The notes beneath the pieces are model-generated. The model saw only the letters and a program-made list of their open reading frames with translations. It did not search any database and was not told where the DNA came from. Both the position numbers and the translations under genes were made by a program. Positions 1-9,086 of a stretch of 64,000 nucleotides of DNA are shown here, in pieces. Position 1 is the stretch's first letter. Every line of letters starts with the position of its first letter. The stretch comes from JAEZDC01 sp036676415 (GTDB lineage Bacteria; Bacteroidota; Bacteroidia; Chitinophagales; Chitinophagaceae), in assembly GCA_036676415.1 (NCBI GenBank), contig JAKFCX010000007.1, positions 12,021 through 76,020 of the forward strand, in the 5' to 3' direction.

Positions 1-20
1 ATAACGTATGTAAAAAGCTG

Positions 21-60
21 TTCCCAACGTGTAATTATTACGGTTGGGAATACTTTTTTT
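21..60 (+). terminator. Rho-independent terminator of the upstream gene
   Basis: An 8-bp perfect stem (TTCCCAAC at 21-28 with GTTGGGAA at 43-50) is followed within three bases by a run of seven T. It would end transcription of a gene lying left of the window, before pnp begins. Confidence 0.75.
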
Positions 61-142
61 ATACCTGTGCCTTTGTAAGGAAAATTATTAACTACGGCTT
101 TGCATTTGTCCCACCTTTCGCACAGCCGTGCAAACAAGAATT

Positions 143-2449
143 ATGTTATCACAACCAATTAGTGTTTCATTCAACCTGAACGGTCAGGAAGTAACGATTG
201 AAACAGGAAAATTAGCCCGTCAGGCAGACGGTGCTGTTACAGTTCGCCAGGGAAATTGTATATTATTAGCTACAGTAGTAGCCAACCCGGAGGCAAAAGA
301 AGGACAGGATTTCTTTCCGTTGAGCGTAGACTACATGGAGAAATTTGCTTCTGCAGGCCGTATCCCCGGCTCATTTTTTAAGAGAGAAGGAAGGCTGAGT
401 GATTACGAGATCCTCATCAGCCGATTAGTAGATAGGGCACTTCGTCCATTGTTCCCCGAAGATTATTATTGTGAAGTTCAGGTGATCATTACTTTGATCT
501 CTTCTGATCCTGAAGTAATGCCTGATGCCTTGGCTTGCCTAGCTGCATCTGCTGCATTGGCTGTTTCAGATGTGCCGATCAAAGAAGTAATATCAGAAGT
601 AAGGGTGGCAAGAATTGAAGGTGAGTATGTAGTAAATCCTTTGAGAAGCCAGATGGCTACTGCCGATATGGATTTCATCATCGCAGCTACTGAAAAGAAC
701 CTGATGATGGTGGAAGGTGAAGGTAACGAATGCCAGGAAGAAGATTTAGTTAAGGCACTCGAGGTTGCACACAATGCAATTCGCATGCAGATTAAAGCGC
801 AGCATGAGCTGAGAGAAAAAAAAGGTGTTACCGGTAAAAGAGATTATAAAAAACCTGAGCAGAACGAAGACCTGAGAAATGTAGTAGAAGCATTTGCAAA
901 AGACAGGTTACACAAAATAGCCACCAGCAAAAGCAGCAAACACGATAGAAGCGATGCTTTCAAATTACTGAAAGACGAATTGATCGCAAGTCTTGGTGAA
1001 GAAGCAGAAGAAAAACAACAGAAACTTGCTAAGAAATATTTGGAAGACCTGCAGTGGGAAGTGGTTAGGAACATGATGCTTGATGACAGGATCAGGTTAG
1101 ACGGAAGACAGCTTGATGTTGTTCGTCCACTTGCTATGGAAGTAGATATTCTTCCTGCACCACATGGTTCTGCATTGTTTACAAGAGGAGAAACACAATC
1201 ACTTACAACAGTAACCTTGGGAACTCCATTAGATGAGTTGCTGGTTGAAAGTGCAGCAACATCTGAGTATTCAAAATTCATCCTCCACTATAATTTTCCT
1301 CCTTTCTCTACAGGTGAAGTAAAATTTTTACGTGGACCGGGTAGAAGAGAAGTTGGTCATGGTAATCTTGCCATGCGTTCGTTAAAAAAAATGGCTCCGG
1401 GTAAAGAGTATGCCTATACAGTGAGGATCGTTTCAGACATTCTTGAAAGTAACGGTTCTTCATCTATGGCTACCGTTTGTGCAGGTTCTCTTGCATTGAT
1501 GGATGCCGGTGTTCCAATGCCGAAACATGTTAGTGGAATTGCAATGGGATTGATCACAAGAACCTCAGATAATAAGTATGCTATACTTTCTGATATCTTA
1601 GGTGATGAAGACCATTTAGGTGATATGGACTTTAAAGTTACCGGTACCAGAGATGGTATCTGTGGTGTTCAGATGGACATCAAAGTTGACGGGCTTAGTA
1701 TGGAAGTGATGAGAGAAGCACTGAACCAGGCTAAAGCCGGAAGACTTCATATTCTTGATGCAATGTATGAGTGTATGCCAGCTGCAAGACCTGAAGTGAA
1801 GCCACATACGCCAAGAATGGAGAAACTCATCATTGATAAAGAATTTATTGGTGCTGTAATCGGGCCAGGTGGTAAAGTGATACAGGAGATCCAAAGAGAA
1901 ACAGGAACCACGATCAATATTGAAGAAGTGGGTGGAACAGGTGAAGTAAGCATTTTTGCTACAGAGAAAGAAAGCCTGCAAAGAGCTATTGATTGGGTGA
2001 AGAGCCTTACAGAAATGCCTGAAGTAGGATCTGTTTACGAAGGAACCGTAAAAAGCATTAAAGAGTTCGGTGCATTCGTAGAGTTCTTACCAAAGAAAGA
2101 AGGTTTACTGCACATCAGTGAAATAAGCTGGAAGCGTTTAGATACAATGGAAGGTGTGTTGAATGATGGCGATAAAGTAAAAGTGAAACTGATCGGCCTG
2201 GATCCTAAGACAGGAAAATTCAAACTCAGCCGCAAAGCCTTAATGCCAAAGCCTGAAGGTTATGTTGAAAGACCGGAAAGACCACAAGGTGATCGTCCAC
2301 AAAGAAGAGATGACAGGCAGGGAGACAGGGGTGACCGTCCTCAAAGAAGAGAAGGAGAAAAACCTCGATTCGAAAAGCCAAGAAGAGAAGAAGGTGGTCA
2401 GCCAACACAGCCACAACAGCCAGATCAAAATCAAAACCAGGAAGGTTAA
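143..2449 (+). CDS. pnp: Polyribonucleotide nucleotidyltransferase (PNPase)
   Basis: Phosphorolytic 3'-5' exoribonuclease of cytoplasmic mRNA turnover. The 768-aa product shows two RNase PH-like domains (about 5-225 and 330-540) with an alpha-helical domain between them, a KH domain with GPGG at 574-577, an S1 domain (about 630-700), and a low-complexity Arg/Glu/Gln/Pro tail (about 705-768). The family is usually about 700-750 aa, so the tail explains the excess. An in-frame GTG at 128 would add five residues (MQTRI). I chose ATG 143 because MLSQPISVSF is the more natural start and an A-rich stretch precedes it. The gene stands alone, flanked by terminators on both sides. The charged tail may bind RNA or partners, which is inference. 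Confidence 0.97.
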   Translation: MLSQPISVSFNLNGQEVTIETGKLARQADGAVTVRQGNCILLATVVANPEAKEGQDFFPLSVDYMEKFASAGRIPGSFFKREGRLSDYEILISRLVDRALRPLFPEDYYCEVQVIITLISSDPEVMPDALACLAASAALAVSDVPIKEVISEVRVARIEGEYVVNPLRSQMATADMDFIIAATEKNLMMVEGEGNECQEEDLVKALEVAHNAIRMQIKAQHELREKKGVTGKRDYKKPEQNEDLRNVVEAFAKDRLHKIATSKSSKHDRSDAFKLLKDELIASLGEEAEEKQQKLAKKYLEDLQWEVVRNMMLDDRIRLDGRQLDVVRPLAMEVDILPAPHGSALFTRGETQSLTTVTLGTPLDELLVESAATSEYSKFILHYNFPPFSTGEVKFLRGPGRREVGHGNLAMRSLKKMAPGKEYAYTVRIVSDILESNGSSSMATVCAGSLALMDAGVPMPKHVSGIAMGLITRTSDNKYAILSDILGDEDHLGDMDFKVTGTRDGICGVQMDIKVDGLSMEVMREALNQAKAGRLHILDAMYECMPAARPEVKPHTPRMEKLIIDKEFIGAVIGPGGKVIQEIQRETGTTINIEEVGGTGEVSIFATEKESLQRAIDWVKSLTEMPEVGSVYEGTVKSIKEFGAFVEFLPKKEGLLHISEISWKRLDTMEGVLNDGDKVKVKLIGLDPKTGKFKLSRKALMPKPEGYVERPERPQGDRPQRRDDRQGDRGDRPQRREGEKPRFEKPRREEGGQPTQPQQPDQNQNQEG

Positions 2450-2454
2450 GATAC

Positions 2455-2480
2455 AAATCCCGCTTCGGCGGGATTTTTTT
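2455..2480 (+). terminator. Terminator of pnp
   Basis: A 9-bp stem (AAATCCCGC with GCGGGATTT) closed by a TTCG tetraloop and followed by T residues, six bases after the pnp stop codon. Confidence 0.9.
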
Positions 2481-2484
2481 AGTT

Positions 2485-2492
2485 CAATTTTG
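2485..2492 (+). promoter_or_regulatory. Possible -7 box of prmA
   Basis: CAATTTTG matches the Bacteroidota -7 consensus TAnnTTTG at seven of eight positions and ends exactly 4 nt before the prmA ATG, so the mRNA could be leaderless. No clear -33 TTG is seen. Confidence 0.35.
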
Positions 2493-2496
2493 CAGC

Positions 2497-3318
2497 ATGA
2501 ATTATATCGAAGTCATTATCCAAACAGGCAATAAGGAATTACAGGAAATATTAATAGCTGAACTTTCTTCAGAGAACTACTACGGTTTTGAGGAAGACGA
2601 TGAAAGTATCAAGGCATTTATTAAGGAGGATGAATTTGATGAAGCAATGCTTCGTTCAATACTTGGTAATCATAATGTCAAATTCAACCTAAATACCATT
2701 GCAGAACAAAACTGGAATCAACTCTGGGAATCTAATTTCGAGCCTATAGCTGTTGATGATTTTGTTGGCGTAAGAGCATCATTTCACCAACCCATCGAAA
2801 ATGTACAACACGAGATAATCATTACTCCTAAAATGAGCTTTGGTACAGGTCATCATGCTACCACCTGGATGATGATGAAAGAAATGCAGTCCCTTGACTT
2901 CAGCAATAAAACAGTTTTCGATTTCGGAACAGGAACTGGTATTCTCGCTATCCTTGCAGAGAAACTTGGTGCAAATGAAGTATTGGCTGTTGACTATGAC
3001 GACTGGTGCATTCAAAATGCAACGGAAAATCTTGAGACGAACGATTGTAAAAAAATCATCTTAATGAAAGGTGATACAGCTGATGTTTTGCAGCAATTTG
3101 ATATCATCCTGGCCAACATTAATCGGAACATTATTGAAGACAACCTGCAATACCTGGCCAAAAATCTCGTTAATAATGCTCCTTTAATATTGAGTGGACT
3201 TTTAAAAGAAGATGAAGAACCTGTTAAACAGCAATTGTTAGCGTACAACTTAACTCCTGTCAATACTTTGCACAGAAGCGGCTGGATTGCAATAAGATGT
3301 GTGAATAACAATCCCTGA
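2497..3318 (+). CDS. prmA: Ribosomal protein L11 methyltransferase
   Basis: SAM-dependent methyltransferase that trimethylates ribosomal protein L11. The 273-aa protein has the substrate-side motif NWNQLWESNF at 72-81, the PrmA signature MSFGTGHHATT at 113-123, the SAM-binding glycine motif FDFGTGTGILAI at 141-152, the acidic ribose-binding strand (LAVDYD, about 163-168), and the catalytic-loop motif LANINRNII. Length is normal for Bacteroidota PrmA. It begins 47 bp after the pnp stop but is separated from it by a strong terminator, so it needs its own promoter. Confidence 0.95.
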   Translation: MNYIEVIIQTGNKELQEILIAELSSENYYGFEEDDESIKAFIKEDEFDEAMLRSILGNHNVKFNLNTIAEQNWNQLWESNFEPIAVDDFVGVRASFHQPIENVQHEIIITPKMSFGTGHHATTWMMMKEMQSLDFSNKTVFDFGTGTGILAILAEKLGANEVLAVDYDDWCIQNATENLETNDCKKIILMKGDTADVLQQFDIILANINRNIIEDNLQYLAKNLVNNAPLILSGLLKEDEEPVKQQLLAYNLTPVNTLHRSGWIAIRCVNNNP

Positions 3319-3361
3319 CATACGTCATGTTAACTTATCATTATTTTTAAAGTTCTGCCCT

Positions 3362-3369
3362 TATATTTG
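3362..3369 (+). promoter_or_regulatory. -7 promoter box of plsY
   Basis: TATATTTG is a full match to TAnnTTTG, 20 nt before the plsY ATG. A -33 TTG at the expected distance is not evident. Confidence 0.45.
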
Positions 3370-3389
3370 CCTTCCCAACTCACCAACCG

Positions 3390-4046
3390 ATGAATGAAGT
3401 AGTATTAATTATTGCGGCATACTTAATTGGATCTATTCCTACATCCGTTTGGATAAGCAGGTACTTTTTCGGTATCGATATCCGTGATTATGGTAGCGGA
3501 AATGCTGGTGCTACCAATACTTTCAGAACCTTAGGATCAAAATGGGGTACCATTGTAATGATTGCCGATGTCTTAAAAGGTATTGCAGCAACATCATTAT
3601 ATATCCTCCTTCCATATTACATGGAAAATGAATGGGAGCGTACCAACTTCATGATCGGGCTAGGATTATCTGCAGTAGTGGGTCATATCTTTCCGGTTTG
3701 GGCAAGTTTCAGGGGCGGAAAAGGGGTAGCAACCTTATTCGGAATGGTCATCGCTATTCAACCTATTGTTGCAGCCTGCTGTGTAGGTGTATTTCTTTTG
3801 GTGCTTTATTTAACTCGTTTCGTTTCTCTCAGTTCAATATTAGCAAGCATTGCTTTTGCAGTATTTATCCTTTACATTTTTAACGAGCAGGAAACATTGT
3901 ACCGCATATTTGCGATTGCTGTTGCCTTGTTGGTTGTACTTACCCATCAGAAGAACATCGGCCGTATCCTCAGGGGCGAAGAAAGCAAAGTTCCTATCCT
4001 CAAACACAGGGATCGTCGTCGTCAGAGAAGAAACCAGGATAGCTAA
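3390..4046 (+). CDS. plsY: Glycerol-3-phosphate acyltransferase PlsY
   Basis: Integral membrane enzyme that transfers acyl from acyl-phosphate to glycerol-3-phosphate, the first step of phospholipid synthesis. The 218-aa product starts in a membrane helix (about 3-22) and holds the three PlsY motifs: GSIPTSVW (13-20), the glycine-rich GSGNAGATNTFRTLG, and GHIFPVWASFRGGKGVAT (middle of the protein). About four more hydrophobic segments follow. The C-terminus is a basic tail (RDRRRQRRNQ), expected to be cytoplasmic. The gene is monocistronic as far as can be seen. Confidence 0.95.
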   Translation: MNEVVLIIAAYLIGSIPTSVWISRYFFGIDIRDYGSGNAGATNTFRTLGSKWGTIVMIADVLKGIAATSLYILLPYYMENEWERTNFMIGLGLSAVVGHIFPVWASFRGGKGVATLFGMVIAIQPIVAACCVGVFLLVLYLTRFVSLSSILASIAFAVFILYIFNEQETLYRIFAIAVALLVVLTHQKNIGRILRGEESKVPILKHRDRRRQRRNQDS

Positions 4047-4065
4047 TAGCTGGTTAATTATTGAG

Positions 4066-4113
4066 CCAGCGTTGGTATCATAATTCAGCGTTCCTTGCGT
4101 CGCACCCTTCAGC
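4066..4113 (-). repeat. Dispersed intergenic element, copy 1 (C/G form)
   Basis: Copy 1 of a 14-member family. The core heptamer GCGACGC reads on the minus strand at 4103-4097, followed by AAGGAACG. It lies between plsY and the M48 protease gene. Confidence 0.75.
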
Positions 4114-4168
4114 TTTTCCTTATCTATCAACTTTTTAAGTACTCAACGTAAGCTATAATCCGTTATTG

Positions 4169-4196
4169 TACTTCGTATTTCGTACCTCGTATTTCC
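4169..4196. repeat. Imperfect 14-bp tandem duplication
   Basis: TACTTCGTATTTCG (4169-4182) is followed directly by TACCTCGTATTTCC (4183-4196), two mismatches. It is non-coding and sits 48 bp before the protease start codon. Confidence 0.6.
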
Positions 4197-4243
4197 GTCT
4201 TGGTACAGATATTGAATTTCTGCTATTCTAAATAAACGAGAAT

Positions 4244-5062
4244 ATGGGCAGGAAATCATTTTTTTCAGCGTTGATCATCGCTTTGGTCGCCTGGGCATGT
4301 ACAACAAATCCTATCACAGGAAGAACCACTTTAAATCTTGTATCAGAAAGAGAATTACAGGGCTTGGCAAAACAGGAATACCAACAATTCTTAAGTCAGA
4401 ACAGAGCCGTAAATCCTAACTCAAGCCGTGATGCAGAAATGGTGCGTAGGGTAGGTAGTCGTATTGCTACAGCAGTAACAAACTATTACAATTCACAGAA
4501 CCTTGGATCTGAATTAGCAGGCTACCAATGGGAATATAACCTCGTAAATAATGCCGATGCTAATGCCTGGTGTATGCCTGGCGGAAAGATCGTTGTTTAC
4601 ACAGGTATTCTTCCAATCACCCAAAATGAAGCTGCACTGGCAGCCGTTGTTGGTCATGAAGTAGCACATGCGGTAGCGAAACATGGTAGTGAAAGAATGA
4701 GCCAGGGTTTGGTTCAACAACTTGGAGGAGTAGCATTAGGTGTTGCTTTGTCAAATCGTAGTGCAGAGACACAAAACCTTTTTAATAGTTTATATGGGGT
4801 AGGTTCTACTGTAGGTTATGCATTGCCTCACAGCCGTAACCAGGAATTGGAAGCCGATAAGCTTGGGTTGAGATATATGGCCTTAGCCGGTTACAATCCT
4901 AGAGAAGCAGTTGCTCTTTGGCAAAGAATGAAAGCCGCTTCAAACGGTAACCGTCCACCGGATTTCCTCAGTACTCACCCTGCTGAAGACAGGAGGATCA
5001 ATGAACTGAACAAAATAATGGACGAGACGCTTAAAAACTATTATCGTCCGGTTGGTAAGTAA
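4244..5062 (+). CDS. M48-family zinc metalloprotease lipoprotein (LoiP/BepA-like)
   Basis: Predicted membrane-anchored periplasmic zinc protease for envelope protein quality control. The 272-aa product opens with a lipoprotein-type signal (hydrophobic 8-18, candidate acylated Cys19), then the family's usual mature start TTNPITGRTTLNL. The catalytic HEVAH lies at 138-142 and the third zinc-ligand region, NQELEAD, at 199-205. BepA has a TPR tail; this protein ends right after the protease domain, so it is closer to LoiP/YcaL. The lipobox (AWAC) is not a textbook match, so the lipidation call is less sure than the protease call. Confidence 0.88.
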   Translation: MGRKSFFSALIIALVAWACTTNPITGRTTLNLVSERELQGLAKQEYQQFLSQNRAVNPNSSRDAEMVRRVGSRIATAVTNYYNSQNLGSELAGYQWEYNLVNNADANAWCMPGGKIVVYTGILPITQNEAALAAVVGHEVAHAVAKHGSERMSQGLVQQLGGVALGVALSNRSAETQNLFNSLYGVGSTVGYALPHSRNQELEADKLGLRYMALAGYNPREAVALWQRMKAASNGNRPPDFLSTHPAEDRRINELNKIMDETLKNYYRPVGK

Positions 5063-5084
5063 ACAGTTGAAATAGAAGCTGGAG

Positions 5085-5130
5085 ATCAAGTGATTGCGAC
5101 GCAAGGGACGATCCTATGAAAACCGGCAGA
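5085..5130 (+). repeat. Dispersed intergenic element, copy 2 (C/G form)
   Basis: Core GCGACGC at 5096-5102, preceded by TCAAGTGATT (one extra base compared with other copies) and followed by AAGGGACGATC. It lies between the protease stop and its terminator. Confidence 0.75.
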
Positions 5131-5160
5131 TTGTATCATAATATCACAATTAACCATTAA

Positions 5161-5195
5161 AAAGCCCCGCTAATCGAAATTAGCGGGGCTTTTAC
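5161..5195 (+). terminator. Terminator after the M48 protease gene
   Basis: A perfect 14-bp stem (5161-5174 with 5179-5192) with loop CGAA, ending in T residues. The A-rich left side means it could also act on the other strand. Confidence 0.9.
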
Positions 5196-5226
5196 TTGCA
5201 GAAACCTGCTATATTTCGTACTTTTG
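5196..5226 (+). promoter_or_regulatory. Bacteroidota-type promoter of the DUF3052/YdeI gene
   Basis: TTG at 5196-5198, a 20-nt spacer, then TACTTTTG at 5219-5226. Both elements match the Bacteroidota housekeeping consensus (TTG and TAnnTTTG with about 19-21 nt spacing). The ATG follows 35 nt later. Confidence 0.65.
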
Positions 5227-5261
5227 CAGCCTGAATTTCCTCACCTAAATTTCTTTTTAGG

Positions 5262-5927
5262 ATGTCTGTATCTGAAAGCATTTTCGAAAAACTACAATTC
5301 AAAGAAGAGAAAAACCTATTAATCCAGGGACTTCCTTCATCTATCGAGAAACAGTTTGTAAAACTCTCTTATTCCAAAAATGTAACCCCTTTGCTGAAGT
5401 CGAAAAAAGTTGACTTTGCCTTGGTTTTTGCTGTGAATGTGAACCAGTTATGCGGTATTATGAACGATGTACTGCCTGCTTTGCATAAAGACAGCAAGTT
5501 ATGGGTTGCTTATCCTAAAACCACCAGTAAGATTGTTAGCGATCTTAACCGTGATTGCAGCTGGGACGTATTGTGTAACAGCGGTTATGAAGGTGTAAAA
5601 CAGGTTACTTTAGACCACGTTTGGACAGCCATGCGTTTCCAGAAAGCCGAAAGCTCACCAAGTAAAAGCCGCAGTTTCTCTGAAACGCCTGTGGAATCAA
5701 AGGGTCATGATTTCGAGAAAACCCTGGTTTCCCCTCCGGCTGAACTGGAAAATTTCTTTTTGAAACATAGCAAAGCCAAGGACTTCTTTAGTTCTTTGCC
5801 TGCAGATAACCAGGAAGAATACGTAAGCTGGATTGCTGGTGCTAAGCGTGCAGAAACCAGAAAACGCCGTGCTGAAACAGCTATGGAAAAATTACTTGCC
5901 GGAAAATCAAATCCGCAACAGAAGTAA
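5262..5927 (+). CDS. DUF3052-like / YdeI-family two-domain protein
   Basis: No precise function is known. The 221-aa protein has two parts. Residues about 15-130 resemble DUF3052: a beta-rich core with a LWVAYPKTTSKIVSDLNRD-type strand-helix and a GYEGVKQVTLDHVWTAMRF end. After a polar linker, residues about 160-215 match the YdeI/OmpD-associated family tail, with SWIAGAKRAETRKRRAETA followed by MEKLLAGK. In other species YdeI-type proteins have been linked to peptide or bacteriocin resistance, but that role is not shown here. There is no signal peptide, so it is cytoplasmic. Domain assignment is by recognition only. Confidence 0.7.
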   Translation: MSVSESIFEKLQFKEEKNLLIQGLPSSIEKQFVKLSYSKNVTPLLKSKKVDFALVFAVNVNQLCGIMNDVLPALHKDSKLWVAYPKTTSKIVSDLNRDCSWDVLCNSGYEGVKQVTLDHVWTAMRFQKAESSPSKSRSFSETPVESKGHDFEKTLVSPPAELENFFLKHSKAKDFFSSLPADNQEEYVSWIAGAKRAETRKRRAETAMEKLLAGKSNPQQK

Positions 5928-6017
5928 TCACAATAATTTTGAATGAGTAGCCAGTATGTTCATGCATATTGGCTATTTTGTTTTGTATCCTTAGCAGTAA
6001 ATTACAGCAACTTTTTT

Positions 6018-7064
6018 ATGCGTTCGATCAAAACAGCTTTATGTTCTTTCGGAATGAGCGGAAAATTATTTCATGCTCCATTCATTGATCTGCATCCGGC
6101 TTTTGAGTTGTATGCCGTACTAGAAAGAACTAAGCGAATTGCAGAGACCATTTATCCTCAAATAAAAACATACAGGAGTTTTGAAGAGTTGATATCAGAC
6201 GGAAGTATCGATCTTGTTATTGTAAACACACCAAATGCCACGCATTATGAGTTTACAAAACAAGCTTTGATTGCCGGTAAACATGTAGTGGTCGAGAAAC
6301 CTTTCACACCTGAACTTCACGAAGCGGAAGAACTGATACAGCTAGCTGCATCAAAGAAGAAAGTGCTTTCCGTTTTTCAAAACAGGAGATGGGATAGTGA
6401 TTTCAAAACAGTAAAAAAGATCATTGATGATGGATCGTTAGGAGATATTGTTGAAGTTGAAATTCATTTCGACAGGTACAAGCCGGCTTTAAGTCCGAAG
6501 ATCCATAAAGAAACTCCAGGACCTGCAACTGGTGCTTTGTATGATCTTGGATCACACTTGATAGACCAGGCTTTGGTTTTATTTGGAATGCCGCAGGCAG
6601 TTTTCGCAGACCTTCAGATCATCAGGCCAGTATCTTTAGTAGATGATTATTTTGAGGTGTTACTGTATTATACAAATAAACGTGTCCGTTTGAAAGGTTC
6701 TTATATTACAAGAGAGCCGGTTCCGTCTTATATAATTCATGGAATGAATGGTTCTTTTTTAAAGACAAGATCAGATATACAGGAAGCAAGCCTATTGGCG
6801 GAGCAATCACCGTCAGAAAAAAACTGGGGAGTAGAACCATCGTCTGAAAAAGGACTGCTGCATACAGAAGTGGATGGTGAGGTGACCAGGAAATCCATCG
6901 AATCTGAAGCTGGCAATTATATGGATTACTATCATCAATTACAGCTTGCAATAAATGAAGGCAGGCCTGTTCCTGTTTCAGGTAAAGACGGCTTGAATGT
7001 AATAAAGATCATTAAAGCTGCATTTCGAAGTAACAACGAAAAACGGGTAGTGGAGTTGCAGTAA
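6018..7064 (+). CDS. Gfo/Idh/MocA-family NAD(P)-dependent oxidoreductase
   Basis: Predicted sugar or inositol-type dehydrogenase, substrate unknown. The 348-aa product has an N-terminal Rossmann fold (SFGMSGKLFHAPFI, about 8-21) and the family-defining AGKHVVVEKPFT with the catalytic-site EKP near residue 97. The C-terminal alpha/beta domain contains the TGALYDLGSHLIDQ motif. An in-frame start at 5943 would add 25 hydrophobic, atypical residues; ATG 6018 puts the Rossmann strand at the N-terminus as in the family (YhhX/YdgJ-like). Its stop codon abuts the dnaG stop on the other strand with no terminator between them. Confidence 0.9.
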   Translation: MRSIKTALCSFGMSGKLFHAPFIDLHPAFELYAVLERTKRIAETIYPQIKTYRSFEELISDGSIDLVIVNTPNATHYEFTKQALIAGKHVVVEKPFTPELHEAEELIQLAASKKKVLSVFQNRRWDSDFKTVKKIIDDGSLGDIVEVEIHFDRYKPALSPKIHKETPGPATGALYDLGSHLIDQALVLFGMPQAVFADLQIIRPVSLVDDYFEVLLYYTNKRVRLKGSYITREPVPSYIIHGMNGSFLKTRSDIQEASLLAEQSPSEKNWGVEPSSEKGLLHTEVDGEVTRKSIESEAGNYMDYYHQLQLAINEGRPVPVSGKDGLNVIKIIKAAFRSNNEKRVVELQ

Positions 7065-8987
7065 CTATTTAATGATCACAGAACCGAGCTGCTTCGTTAA
7101 ATCGATCTCTATTTGCTTTAATGATTTGTGGATCTCTATCAGCTTCATCTGTTCTTTAAGATCTGTTGCAGCTTCCAGGTCCTTCTGGTTCTGATCAAAC
7201 ATCTTCTTGATCTTTCTCAACTTGAAATAATTAACGCTGGCCATTACATCCTGCTTGCTGGTATCCCGATCAAGTATATGCATGTTCTCCATCACATCAT
7301 CCCACCGATGGCTCAGTTCAAACTGGAACATGGTGATCGATATGATCAGTTCACGTAAACCCTGGTCTTCGGTATACAGCATTGTTTTAGTTGTTGGCTG
7401 TAAACCTTGCTGGTATTGCTGAAAATAAAGATTAAATATCCTGTCAAGTTCAGGATTATCAAAGGTGAAATTCTCTAACTCGTGATATATATATTCAGCA
7501 TTCGTATTTTGCTCATCCCATGGTTTCAATCCATACTCCAGTAAAACTCTTATCACACTTCGTTCCTGTGCCTCATCCTGGTGAAAAAGATTATAAGCAA
7601 CATCAGTATCCGGCTGTTCTGTGTGCTGAGTGTTAATTTCTTCATACGGAAGTCTTTTTTCATCAGCAGCAACCTTATCTCTTTTATATTTATTGACCAA
7701 TACAGTCAAACCACTTTCATCAATTTTCAGCAGAGATGAACACTGACGGATATAATCCTGCTGCTTGGTAAAGTCTTCAGCCTTGTTGATCTTGCTTAAG
7801 GTTTCTGCGATCTGGTTTACTACATCATTCTTTTTTGAAAGATCATTACCAGCTTCTTTCAGCATCACTTCCACCTGGAAAAGAATAAAGTCTTTTTTAT
7901 TTGCAGCAATGAAGTCCTTGAAAGCTTTGGGTCCAACCTTATTTACATAGCTATCCGGATCTTCTTTGTCCGGTATCAAAACAAGCTTCACATTCAGGCT
8001 TTCCTCTAAAGCCATATCCAGTCCACGTAATGCAGCTTTTATTCCTGCGGCATCACCATCATAAATAATGGTAAGATTATTCGTGTATTTTTTTATCAGC
8101 CGAAGCTGGTCTGTAGTAAGAGATGTTCCTCCACTCGCCACCACGTTTTCAATTCCATTCTGGTGTAAGCTGATAACATCAGTATAACCTTCTACCAGTA
8201 AGCATTCATCATTCTTATCAATGGCCTGTCTTGCGAAATAAGATCCGTATAAGATCTTACTCTTGATGTAGATCTCATTTTCGGGTGTGTTGATATATTT
8301 CGGTGCCCTGTCGTTCTTGGCAATGATTCTTGCACCAAAGCCTATGATCTTCCCGGTATTGTTATGAATAGGAAAGATGATACGACCACGATAATTATCC
8401 AGCAGCTCTTCATTCCGGTTAACAACAAGCCCTGATTTGACTAACAATTCAGGATTGAACTGGTGTTGTGTAGCTGCAGTTGCAAAAGTGGTTCTGCTTT
8501 CAGGATTATAACCCAATTGAAATTTCCTGATCGTTTCATCCCTGTATCCTCTTTTTTCTTTGAGATAGGAGAGGCCAATAGTTTGTCCTTCGTCTGTTTC
8601 TGTAAGTTGTTCTGCAAAGAACTTCTGTGCAAAATTGTTGATGGCGAAAAGGGAATCTGCAGTGAGTTGCTGTTGTTTTACTTCAGGACTTGAGAATGTT
8701 TCTTCAACTTCGATTCCATAACGGTTGGCCAGCCATTTTAAAGAATCAACATAGCTGTACTTTTCAGCTTCCATTAAAAAGCTGATGGTATTACCGCTTT
8801 TACCACAACCAAAACATTTATAAATTTCCTTGGCTGGCGAAACAGTGAATGAAGGAGTTCTTTCGTTGTGAAAAGGACATAAGCCGAGATAATTGGCACC
8901 CCGTTTCTTCAACTTCACGAATTCACCTACCACATCAATGATGTCGATCCTGGAGGTAATTTGTTGTATGGTTTCGGGGGATATCAC
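7065..8987 (-). CDS. dnaG: DNA primase
   Basis: Makes RNA primers at the replication fork. The 640-aa protein has the N-terminal zinc-binding domain with C37-P-F-H40 and C58-F-G-C61. The catalytic core follows with the TOPRIM motifs LVEGYTDVISLHQ and IIYDGDAAGIKAALRG (roughly 255-320), and a helical C-terminal DnaB-interaction region. The start codon is GTG (MISPETIQQ); this N-terminus fits primases of the phylum and no better ATG exists. It is convergent with the oxidoreductase gene with no gap. No ATG-based extension is possible upstream. Confidence 0.96.
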   Translation of the reverse strand: MISPETIQQITSRIDIIDVVGEFVKLKKRGANYLGLCPFHNERTPSFTVSPAKEIYKCFGCGKSGNTISFLMEAEKYSYVDSLKWLANRYGIEVEETFSSPEVKQQQLTADSLFAINNFAQKFFAEQLTETDEGQTIGLSYLKEKRGYRDETIRKFQLGYNPESRTTFATAATQHQFNPELLVKSGLVVNRNEELLDNYRGRIIFPIHNNTGKIIGFGARIIAKNDRAPKYINTPENEIYIKSKILYGSYFARQAIDKNDECLLVEGYTDVISLHQNGIENVVASGGTSLTTDQLRLIKKYTNNLTIIYDGDAAGIKAALRGLDMALEESLNVKLVLIPDKEDPDSYVNKVGPKAFKDFIAANKKDFILFQVEVMLKEAGNDLSKKNDVVNQIAETLSKINKAEDFTKQQDYIRQCSSLLKIDESGLTVLVNKYKRDKVAADEKRLPYEEINTQHTEQPDTDVAYNLFHQDEAQERSVIRVLLEYGLKPWDEQNTNAEYIYHELENFTFDNPELDRIFNLYFQQYQQGLQPTTKTMLYTEDQGLRELIISITMFQFELSHRWDDVMENMHILDRDTSKQDVMASVNYFKLRKIKKMFDQNQKDLEAATDLKEQMKLIEIHKSLKQIEIDLTKQLGSVIIK

Positions 8988-9046
8988 TGACAGCGAATAT
9001 CGGTAAAAAGAAGGTGGATGGAGATTTAAAAATCAAGGAAGAAAGG

Positions 9047-9086
9047 AACGCTGATTATCATGATGATTATAATAGGTCATGATCTT
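9047..9086. repeat. Degenerate AACGCTGAT-type intergenic repeat, copy A
   Basis: GGAACGCTGATTATCATGAT followed by GATTATAATAGGTCATGATC. It resembles the sequence at 58068-58115 and lies between ispE and dnaG. Confidence 0.5.

Noticed and set aside
1616..1981. Open reading frames antisense to pnp
   Set aside because: They lie wholly inside pnp, lack family features and reflect codon composition of the coding strand.
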